Source: Pseudoalteromonas peptidolytica
GTDB taxonomy: Bacteria; Pseudomonadota; Gammaproteobacteria; Enterobacterales; Alteromonadaceae
Reading direction: 5' to 3'
Assembly (NCBI RefSeq): GCF_012641745.1
Contig: NZ_WEHZ01000004.1
Location: 124,001 to 188,000 of the forward strand
DNA: 64,000 nucleotides
Part shown: in pieces, positions 20,479-27,478 of the stretch
How positions within the stretch are numbered: position 1 is the first letter of the stretch
Layout of the letters: each line of letters starts with the position of its first letter
Notes under the pieces: model-generated
Databases searched by the model: none
What the model saw: only the letters and a program-made list of their open reading frames with translations
What the model was told of the DNA's origin: nothing
Translations under genes and position numbers: made by a program

Positions 20479-23070
20479 ATGAAAATAAAAACGACTTTGC
20501 TTGGGGCGATGATTGCTGGGTGCGCGTTCTATACACAAGCATCATTGACTCAACAGCAACTCACGCAGTTTGCAACTGACACACATTTTGAATTTGCCGT
20601 AGAAAATAATTTCAGCAACGGAGCTGAGGGGTTCAGTGGCTCTATTACATTGACTAATAATTCAAAAGTGGATCTACCTAAAGGGCAAAGTGACTGGCAA
20701 ATTTATATCCACTCTGTACGTCATATTTCAACCGAGTCTTCAAACGGATTACGATTTGAACATATTAATGGCGATCTTCACCGTATAACACCGACAGCAT
20801 CATTTGCAGGATTAAAATCAGGCGAAAAACTACAGCTTTTATTCGATGGTAGTGCATGGGTTGCTGCATACAGTGATTTTATGCCGCGTGCTTTTATGGT
20901 GTCTGGTAGTAATAAACCAGTGATATTTGCTAACACAGATACTGAAGACATGACCCAGTTTGTTGCGCCATTTGAACGTGAAAACCAGCTTAAAAGATAC
21001 AACACACCAACCGACTACACCAAAATAGCCACAGCTGAATTACGCTATGAACGTAATCAAAGTAATGTTGACGTAGCAAAAGCTGATGCGCTTAAACGTA
21101 TCATTCCCAAACCAGAATTTATTGATTTTAATCGCGGTGAGATTACCTTAAATAGCGATTGGCAAATCCGTTATGCTGGACGGCTAAAGTCTGAGGTTGA
21201 AGTCTTTCAAGAGGACTTGTCGGAATACGGCCTCAACCTAAAGGCTGAGCCAAATCATATCTCTGAAGGTAACTTACCAACTATTCGCTTGAAAGTTGCT
21301 AAAAGCTTAGGTCGAGACTATGACTACAAGAAAGCTGGCTCATACACCCTAGAAATAGACGATGATGTCATAGAAATTGTCGGAATTGATAACGCGGGTG
21401 TGTTTTATGGTATCCAAAGCCTGCTCGCGCTCTTTCCTGCTGGAAGCAAAAATGAAGTGACTTTGTCTCATGTGGAGATTAAAGACTCTCCTCGCTTCGA
21501 CTGGCGTGGTATGCACTATGATAATGCTCGTAACTATCACGGTAAAGAGGCGCTATTTAAGTTAGTTGAACAAATGGCACGCTATAAGCTGAACAAGTTC
21601 CACTGGCACTTTTCTGATGATGAAGGGTGGCGCTTAGAAATTCCAGATCTTCCTGAGCTGACTCAAGTTGGAGCGTATCGCTGTTTTGATCTAGAAGAAC
21701 GTGAATGCTTACTAACGCAGTTGGGCACTGGTCCTTTTAAATCTGGAACGGGTAATGGTTACCTTTCTCGTGAAGATTTTGTAGAGTTACTTAAATTTGC
21801 CAAAGCACGTCATATTGAGATCATCCCGGAAATTGAAAGCCCAGGACATGCTCGGGCAGCTATTAAGTCTATGGAAGCACGCTACCATAAGTTAATGGCC
21901 GCAGGTAAAAGTGACGAAGCAAAAGCTTATTTGTTGACAGATATTGATGATAAATCTGAATATCTAACGGTACAGCTTTATAAAGATAACTCAATTAATG
22001 TGTGTTTAGACTCAAGCTACGCTTTTATGGAGAAAGTTGTATATGAGCTACAAGATATGTACCGTGAAGCTGGGACTATCTTAAATACGGTGCACTTTGG
22101 TGGAGATGAAGTCGGTAAGGGGTCTTGGACACAGTCACCAGCTTGTGATGCGTTATTTGCAAAAGCAGATAATGGTGTTGCCGGGCCTAACGATCTTAAG
22201 CCTTACTTCACGCAGCGAGTTGCAAAATTACTTGCTAAAAGAGGGATAACACCGGGCGCATGGGAAGATGGCCTCATGTATAATACCACGACAACGTTCA
22301 AGCGAGATGAATTTCCGAATCCACAGTTTTTAGTAAATACATGGGATAATATTTGGGAGTGGGGGGTTGCAGATCGCGCGCATCGCTTTGCCAACAATAA
22401 CTATCAAGTTATTTTATCTCATGGCACTCATTTGTACTTTGATCATCCGTATGAAGCACATCCGCAAGAACGTGGTTATTATTGGGCGACTCGTTATACC
22501 GATACTAAAAAGTCTTTCTCTTATATGCCGGACAATGTTTATGCAAATGCTGACTTTACCCGAAACAGAGAGCCGATTGAAAACTTAGAAGCATTGGTTG
22601 GTCGAGCGCTACCACCGTTGAAAAAACCACAAAATATAATTGGGATGCAAGGACAGATATGGAGTGAAACAATCCGTACTGAAGAGCAAGTGTTGCGGTT
22701 AATCTTCCCGCGTATACTCTCAGTTGCCGAGCGTTCATGGCATAAAGCCGATTGGGAAGGGCGCAAAATAGATAAAGCGGAGTTAGACAAAGACTTTTCA
22801 TTATTTGCAGCGGCACTATCACTGAAAGAAATTGCTAAGTTGCAAAATGATGGGGTTAATCCAAACCTACCTGTGCCAGGTGCCAAAGTGGTACTTGGAA
22901 AGCTGAAAGCTAACAGTGCATTTCCTTTTCTTCCTATCGAGGTGAGTTTGGATAATGGCGAGTCTTGGCAACAATATACTGGACAGATGAGTATCGCGGA
23001 TAAAAGTAAAGTGCTACTCAGAACACGCATGGGTGACAAAAATGTCAGCCGCGTTACGGGATTAAATTAA
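20479..23070 (+). CDS. Secreted GH20 beta-N-acetylhexosaminidase (chitobiase type)
   Basis: Releases GlcNAc from chitobiose and chito-oligosaccharides. 863 residues. The signal peptide MKIKTTLLGAMIAGCAFYTQA is clear; a Cys in it (AGC) could be read as a lipobox but the flanking residues fit a signal peptidase I site (TQA-S) better. An N-terminal carbohydrate-binding-like domain (about 20-170) is followed by the GH20b domain and the catalytic barrel, with HWHFSDDEGWRLEIP and VHFGGDEVGKG, the latter with the catalytic Asp-Glu pair. A C-terminal Ig-like piece closes it. A NagR-like operator precedes it, and the GlcNAc permease follows, making a chitin-degradation module. Confidence 0.92.
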   Translation: MKIKTTLLGAMIAGCAFYTQASLTQQQLTQFATDTHFEFAVENNFSNGAEGFSGSITLTNNSKVDLPKGQSDWQIYIHSVRHISTESSNGLRFEHINGDLHRITPTASFAGLKSGEKLQLLFDGSAWVAAYSDFMPRAFMVSGSNKPVIFANTDTEDMTQFVAPFERENQLKRYNTPTDYTKIATAELRYERNQSNVDVAKADALKRIIPKPEFIDFNRGEITLNSDWQIRYAGRLKSEVEVFQEDLSEYGLNLKAEPNHISEGNLPTIRLKVAKSLGRDYDYKKAGSYTLEIDDDVIEIVGIDNAGVFYGIQSLLALFPAGSKNEVTLSHVEIKDSPRFDWRGMHYDNARNYHGKEALFKLVEQMARYKLNKFHWHFSDDEGWRLEIPDLPELTQVGAYRCFDLEERECLLTQLGTGPFKSGTGNGYLSREDFVELLKFAKARHIEIIPEIESPGHARAAIKSMEARYHKLMAAGKSDEAKAYLLTDIDDKSEYLTVQLYKDNSINVCLDSSYAFMEKVVYELQDMYREAGTILNTVHFGGDEVGKGSWTQSPACDALFAKADNGVAGPNDLKPYFTQRVAKLLAKRGITPGAWEDGLMYNTTTTFKRDEFPNPQFLVNTWDNIWEWGVADRAHRFANNNYQVILSHGTHLYFDHPYEAHPQERGYYWATRYTDTKKSFSYMPDNVYANADFTRNREPIENLEALVGRALPPLKKPQNIIGMQGQIWSETIRTEEQVLRLIFPRILSVAERSWHKADWEGRKIDKAELDKDFSLFAAALSLKEIAKLQNDGVNPNLPVPGAKVVLGKLKANSAFPFLPIEVSLDNGESWQQYTGQMSIADKSKVLLRTRMGDKNVSRVTGLN

Positions 23071-23084
23071 ATTACTTTGAACCA

Positions 23085-23111
23085 CTGCGCGCTGTTTGGG
23101 TTGGCGCGCAG
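23085..23111 (+). terminator. GC-rich hairpin after the hexosaminidase gene
   Basis: Eight-base stem CTGCGCGC / GCGCGCAG with an 11-base loop, 14 bases after the stop codon. No T run follows, so termination is uncertain. The rest of the gap to 23446 holds the second NagR-like site and nothing else recognisable. Confidence 0.4.
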
Positions 23112-23359
23112 CTACAAACACGATAAAAATATTCAATTAGAACAATTGAATATAAACTTTTTAGCCAGTCTATATGGATGTAGACTCGTCACGTTTGTAG
23201 CGCAGTGGTGAAATGTATAATGTGTTTTTAACTGCTTTAACGCACAGTTAAAGAAGCAAAAAGAGTGAAGCGCAGCCTTCTATATACAAAAAGCTGGATG
23301 TAGCTGAGCGCCTTGCTCAAAATCTATCTGGAAATGAAACAAATTTTAACGTAAAGTTA

Positions 23360-23377
23360 AATGTCAGCGCTGTCATT
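23360..23377. promoter_or_regulatory. NagR-like operator upstream of the sugar permease
   Basis: AATGTCAGCGCTGTCATT, 16 of 18 bases identical to the operator at 20379. Located about 70 bases before the permease start, so both genes should respond to the same repressor. Confidence 0.65.
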
Positions 23378-23446
23378 TTTGTAAAAGAAAGACTGTAAAA
23401 GCAAAAATAAAAAGGCAAAAGCCAAACGAACAATAAACGATGAGTA

Positions 23447-24742
23447 ATGTTTATGGAAGCTACCGTGTCGAATACAACAAAACGAAGTAATGCTATCCCG
23501 ATGGCGATAGTCGCCGCCATGTTTTTTATTCTTGGCTTTGTGACTTGGCTCAACGGGTCTTTGATGCCATATTTGGAACAAGTGTTGAAACTCACTCCAT
23601 TCCAATCTTCATTTATCCTATTTTCTTTCTATATTGCGGTCACGTTTACTGCCGTGCCTTCAGCACTCGTTATCAGAAAGGTCGGCTATAAAAACGGTAT
23701 GGCTATCGCCATTGCAATGATGATGTGTGCCGCGTTACTTTATATTCCAGCTGCAAAAACACAGATGTTTGCACTATTTTTATTTGCACAGTTCACCATG
23801 GGAATTGGTCAAACATTATTGCAAACTGCGGTAAACCCATATGTGGTTCGTATTGGCCCTGAAGAATCAGCTGCGGTGCGAGTGAGCATCATGGGTATTT
23901 TGAACAAAGGAGCAGGTGTGGTTGCACCATTGGTGTTTACAGCCTTAGTGTTAAGTAATTTTACGGATATGGCAGGTAAAGACTTAACTCAGGCCGACAT
24001 CGACGCGATGGCGAATGGCTTAGTTGGCCCTTACCTTGGTTTAGCTGTTTTTATTGGCATATTTGCTTTAGGCATCAAGTTTGCGCCACTGCCAGAGCTT
24101 GAGAAGGAAGGTGAGGAAGAGCACGGTTCAGTAAAAGAAGCATTACAGCACCCGAACCTAAAACTTGGCGTCATTGCGCTGTTTTTATACGTTGCGGTTG
24201 AGGTAATTGCAGGAGACACGATTGGCTCGTTCGCACTAGCGCTTGGAGTTGAGAAGTATAGCGTCATGACTTCTTATACCATGGCATGTATGGTTGCCGG
24301 TTACATATTAGGTATTTTATTAATCCCAAGAGTGATCTCTCAAGAAAAGGCTCTAACCGCTTCTGCTATTCTTGGTGTATTACTGACACTGGCAATTTCA
24401 TTTGGTAGCCCCGACTCGTTCATTATCTCAAACCTACTTGGTTTGTCAGCGTTACCTGATATTCTATTAATGGTTGCAATACTCGGCTTGGCTAATGCCA
24501 TTATGTGGCCTGCAATTTGGCCTCTCGCATTATCTGGACTTGGCAAGCTAACCAGTGTAGGCTCAGGGTTATTGGTTATGGGAATTGCCGGTGGTGCATT
24601 TGGCCCTGTATTCTTAGGTTTAGCTAAAGGTACGTCTGGTACAGTAGAGTCGCAGCAAATAGCGCACCTTGTAATGCTGCCTTGTTACTTATTCATTATT
24701 TTCTATGCTGTAAAGGGCCATAAGCTCAGAAAGAAGGCGTAG
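23447..24742 (+). CDS. nagP: NagP-like N-acetylglucosamine permease (MFS, FucP type)
   Basis: Inner-membrane sugar:proton symporter of the FucP subfamily, 431 residues with 12 apparent membrane segments. The N-terminal FFILGFVTWLNGSLMPYLEQ and the middle GIGQTLLQTAVNPYV segments are typical of FucP/NagP proteins. The start is ATG 23447 or ATG 23453; the latter has GATGAG at better spacing, which costs only two residues. Assignment to GlcNAc rests on the shared NagR-like operator and the neighbouring hexosaminidase; fucose or glucose transport cannot be excluded from sequence alone. A 9-bp-stem terminator follows. Confidence 0.82.
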   Translation: MFMEATVSNTTKRSNAIPMAIVAAMFFILGFVTWLNGSLMPYLEQVLKLTPFQSSFILFSFYIAVTFTAVPSALVIRKVGYKNGMAIAIAMMMCAALLYIPAAKTQMFALFLFAQFTMGIGQTLLQTAVNPYVVRIGPEESAAVRVSIMGILNKGAGVVAPLVFTALVLSNFTDMAGKDLTQADIDAMANGLVGPYLGLAVFIGIFALGIKFAPLPELEKEGEEEHGSVKEALQHPNLKLGVIALFLYVAVEVIAGDTIGSFALALGVEKYSVMTSYTMACMVAGYILGILLIPRVISQEKALTASAILGVLLTLAISFGSPDSFIISNLLGLSALPDILLMVAILGLANAIMWPAIWPLALSGLGKLTSVGSGLLVMGIAGGAFGPVFLGLAKGTSGTVESQQIAHLVMLPCYLFIIFYAVKGHKLRKKA

Positions 24743-24791
24743 CAAAATAACGTAAAGCATTTCTATGTATGTAGAAATAATCCCGTGTGTG

Positions 24792-24820
24792 ATGCCACCT
24801 GAATAAGGTGGCATTTTTTA
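24792..24820 (+). terminator. Intrinsic terminator after nagP
   Basis: Perfect 9-base stem ATGCCACCT / AGGTGGCAT with GAATA loop and a T run. Confidence 0.88.
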
Positions 24821-24847
24821 TTTCTATACCTATCAGGCCATGTGGTT

Positions 24848-25102
24848 ATACCAATAGACTTACTACTTGCTTAATTTGAAGGAGTAAATCTGATGCTAAC
24901 CGTGTTAAAAATTTCTTATTTAGAACAACTGAATAACCTGAGCTTTGGATAATTAATACCTTTCTAGCAGCCAGCTATTAGCACGTATATTCGCCTTGCC
25001 TACAGAGCGTAGGTACCTTAGAGAGAGCGGGACGCGGTAGCGGAGTTATCGACAAGATTCTGTCGCTTCAAAGTAGACCACTTAATTAAGATAATTGGAT
25101 AT
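24848..25102 (+). repeat. MITE-like repeat, copy 3, enlarged to about 255 bp
   Basis: Left part matches copies 1 and 2 (ATACCAAT, TTTGAAGGAGTAAATCTGA, TTAAAAATTTCTTATTTAGA) and the right part matches again (TTATCGACAAGATT, AGTAGACCACTTAATTAAG) up to an eroded ATTGGATAT end. The middle of the 162-bp form is replaced by about 110 bases that contain a sequence shared, in reverse, with 14151-14186 and 14321-14360. No coding capacity. Confidence 0.78.
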
Positions 25103-25268
25103 CGATGTTTTTTAAAGTGTGAAAGCAGTGTGGTCGGCAAGCTAAAACCAATCGTTTTTTCAACTCAGCCAGACAATTTAGTCAACAGCAGCAAATGGCG
25201 TAAAAAACAGTTTGATTAGGATGAATTGAGCACTAATAAGGTAAGAAATTCTATGATGCAGGAAAGAA

Positions 25269-25345
25269 TGGGGCGACTGATGGGGCTCGAACCCACGACA
25301 ACCGGAATCACAATCCAGGGCTCTACCAACTGAGCTACAGCCGCC
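25269..25345 (-). tRNA. tRNA-His (anticodon GTG)
   Basis: Reverse-strand cloverleaf with TAGCTCAGTTGGTAGAGC D arm, anticodon loop TTGTGAT (GTG, histidine), GTGGGTTCGAGCCC T arm and an encoded CCA end. The extra 5' G at position -1 pairing with C73, unique to tRNA-His, is present. Length 77 including G-1 and CCA, close to the E. coli gene. One G-T pair occurs in the acceptor stem. Confidence 0.97.
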
Positions 25346-25382
25346 ACAAAAAGAATTGAACACCTCGTTTGGTGTGGCGCGC

Positions 25383-25410
25383 ATAATACATAAGTTTTTA
25401 AAAAAAGCAA
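25383..25410 (-). promoter_or_regulatory. Promoter of tRNA-His
   Basis: On the reverse strand TTGCTT, 16 bases, TATTAT, followed by a GC-rich discriminator GCGCGCC, as expected for stringently controlled stable-RNA promoters. Confidence 0.6.
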
Positions 25411-25642
25411 AGCGAAATATGCAAAAAAACGGAGAAAAAGATTTTTTTGCATAAAAATTCTGCATACAGCAAATATTCATATATCCTATGTATGATCCGG
25501 ACGATCTAATAATATTTCTAATTGACCAGACTCACATGAGGCTTAGATAAGAAGTAATCTAACTCATTGCTATCATCGATGGCTCCGTTTTGGCGTGGAG
25601 CTGACGCTGCTGTACTTATAGCGCTTCAGTGGGGGGGGAAAT

Positions 25643-25683
25643 TTGTTCTAGACAAGAAGGGGTTGACGCAGTTAGCGTCAAAC
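25643..25683. repeat. Degenerate fragment of the MITE-like repeat
   Basis: The stretch TTGTTCTAGACAAGAA...GTTAGCGTCA aligns without gaps to the middle of copy 1 (TTGTTCTAAATAAGAA...GTTAGCGTCA). Substitutions have turned its core into a perfect inverted repeat TTGACGC-AGTTA-GCGTCAA (25663-25681). The rest of the 25411-25752 gap shows nothing else I can support. Confidence 0.4.
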
Positions 25684-25752
25684 CATCAGAGCAACAAGTA
25701 TTCAGTCGATACAAACTACTACTGCGTAACACAAATAACAAGAGGAATGGGG

Positions 25753-26571
25753 ATGGAAGCTATCTGGAATTGGGTTAACGAAAACTCAGACTTAATCTTG
25801 CACTACGCACTTCAAGGTGTGATTGCGCTAATTATCTTTTTTATTGGTTTGAAGCTTGCCAAACTCAGTGCGAAGCTCACAATCAAAGCATTTAGTAAAC
25901 GCAATGTCGACAAAGCGGTTGGCTCTTTTGTTGCTAACATAGCATATGCAATAGTGTTTGCTGCAACACTTCTGATGGCGCTGTCTCAAGTTGGCATAGA
26001 AACCACTTCATTTATCGCAATTTTGGGTGCCGCAGGTCTTGCTGTGGGCCTTGCACTACAAGGCTCTTTATCTAATTTTGCATCAGGCGTATTGATCATC
26101 ATGCTACGCCCTTTCAAGTCTGGTGACTATATTGAAGCAGGCGGTAAGGCCGGTAGTGTACAAAAGATAGAGATCTTTTCGACAGAGTTACGTACACCAG
26201 ATAACAAAGTAATTGTGATGCCAAACTCGTCGATTATGTCTGGTGCCATTGTTAACTACTCGCGTGAAAAAACGCGTCGCATTGATTTGGTGATAGGGGT
26301 TGGTTACGATGCCGACCTTAGAGAAGCAAAAGCAGTATTAAAATCCGTACTCGACAACGAACCAAGGATCCTAAAAGAGCCGGCGTACACTGTTGCAGTT
26401 CTAGAACTGGCAGATTCAAGCGTTAACTTTGTGGTGAGACCTTGGGTTGAAACGCAAGAGTACTGGCCAACTTATTTCACCCTAGTAGAAAATATAAAAA
26501 TTGCACTAGACGACGCGAATATCACGATTCCATTCCCGCAAATGGATGTTCACCTACACAAAGATCAGTAA
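25753..26571 (+). CDS. mscS: Small-conductance mechanosensitive channel MscS
   Basis: Inner-membrane tension-gated channel that releases osmolytes on hypo-osmotic shock. About 272 residues from ATG 25753, six bases after AGAGGA; an ATG at 25747 is nearly equivalent and a frame open from 25567 has no supporting ribosome site. Three membrane segments precede the conserved pore helix region FIAILGAAGLAVGLALQGSL and the segment NFASGVLIIMLRPFKSGDYI, then the beta and alpha-beta cytoplasmic domains with VIVMPNSSI and NYSREKTRRIDL. Family membership is clear. Confidence 0.93.
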   Translation: MEAIWNWVNENSDLILHYALQGVIALIIFFIGLKLAKLSAKLTIKAFSKRNVDKAVGSFVANIAYAIVFAATLLMALSQVGIETTSFIAILGAAGLAVGLALQGSLSNFASGVLIIMLRPFKSGDYIEAGGKAGSVQKIEIFSTELRTPDNKVIVMPNSSIMSGAIVNYSREKTRRIDLVIGVGYDADLREAKAVLKSVLDNEPRILKEPAYTVAVLELADSSVNFVVRPWVETQEYWPTYFTLVENIKIALDDANITIPFPQMDVHLHKDQ

Positions 26572-26586
26572 AAAGGTTAGTTTGAA

Positions 26587-27378
26587 ATGAAAGTAAAGGT
26601 TTTAACCTGTTGTATTCTTATGGCTGTTAGCACAACAGCAGCGGCAGAAGGAAAAGCGAAAAAGCCAAAGAAAGTTTGGGATGTAACAAGTGAGGTAGGT
26701 GCGATCATAACCAGTGGTAATACTGAAACAACCACACTAAAGGGTGGCATAAAAGCAAAGCATAACCTCACAAATTGGCATAATGAATACAAGCTGGATG
26801 GCTTCTATAAAGAAGACACACGCGAAAATGATGCCGGTGAAGATATCACATCACGCACTAACGAAAAGTATTCGGCTTCGGTACAAGGTAACTACAAGTT
26901 AAATGAAGATCACAGTCATTTATTTGTATTTGGCTCTTACGTATCTGACTACTTTGGCGCGTATCGCAGTGAAGCTGTGGCTTCTGTGGGTTATGGCCAG
27001 CGTTTATTTGAAAATGATGATATGTACTTAAATGCTGAAATTGGTCCTGGTGTTAAGCGTTTTGAGCACCAAGATGATAGTAAAGAGCTAGGCGATAATG
27101 GCGAGCTATTAGCTGGTACATCTGAGAGTGAGTTTATCGGTGTTGGTAAACTAGACTATCAATGGCAAATTTCTGACAACGCACGTTTTACTCAGCTGAT
27201 CGCGATAGAATACGGTGACACAAACACCAAAACAACGTCAGAGACCGCACTATTAACTAAAATCAACGGCTCGCTGCAGATGAAAGTGGCTTATAACATT
27301 ATTCATAACTCTGACGTAGCAGACGAAAAAGAAAATACAGACACTGAAACCTCACTTACGTTGGTTTACAGTTTCTAA
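26587..27378 (+). CDS. DUF481 outer-membrane protein (YdiY-like)
   Basis: 263 residues with signal peptide MKVKVLTCCILMAVSTTAAA. The mature part opens with WDVTSEVGAIITSGNTETTT, the typical DUF481 start, and consists of alternating amphipathic strands ending in an aromatic residue (LTLVYSF), as expected for an outer-membrane beta barrel. Related proteins are called salt-induced or YdiY; no function is established. It lies 15 bases after mscS and may be cotranscribed, which would fit an osmotic theme, but this is only suggestive. A hairpin terminator follows. Confidence 0.85.
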   Translation: MKVKVLTCCILMAVSTTAAAEGKAKKPKKVWDVTSEVGAIITSGNTETTTLKGGIKAKHNLTNWHNEYKLDGFYKEDTRENDAGEDITSRTNEKYSASVQGNYKLNEDHSHLFVFGSYVSDYFGAYRSEAVASVGYGQRLFENDDMYLNAEIGPGVKRFEHQDDSKELGDNGELLAGTSESEFIGVGKLDYQWQISDNARFTQLIAIEYGDTNTKTTSETALLTKINGSLQMKVAYNIIHNSDVADEKENTDTETSLTLVYSF

Positions 27379-27391
27379 CAAGTATCTTGCC

Positions 27392-27416
27392 AAAGGGTAC
27401 CTCAGTGCCCTTTTAA
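27392..27416 (+). terminator. Intrinsic terminator after the DUF481 gene
   Basis: AAAGGGTAC / GTGCCCTTT stem with one T-G pair, CTCA loop and a TTTT tail. A TAGAAT -10-like hexamer at 27433-27438 may start the following polysaccharide export gene. Confidence 0.65.
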
Positions 27417-27478
27417 TTCTTTTAAACTTCGGTAGAATGCTCAAAGTTTAACAAAAATCCATAATGGAAGAGATTTCA

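Noticed and set aside
25040..25060. GCGGTAGCGG in repeat copy 3 as an ops site
   Set aside because: It is part of the repeat insert, followed only by the tRNA-His on the opposite strand and not by a polysaccharide gene.
25567..25746. N-terminal extension of MscS by 60 residues
   Set aside because: The extra part has no ribosome site, no family similarity and includes repeat-derived sequence; the ATG after AGAGGA fits the family start.
27429..27441. ops-like CGGTAGAATGC before the multi-SLBB exporter
   Set aside because: The same bases form a good -10 hexamer (TAGAAT), so the likely promoter overlaps it and it would not be transcribed.
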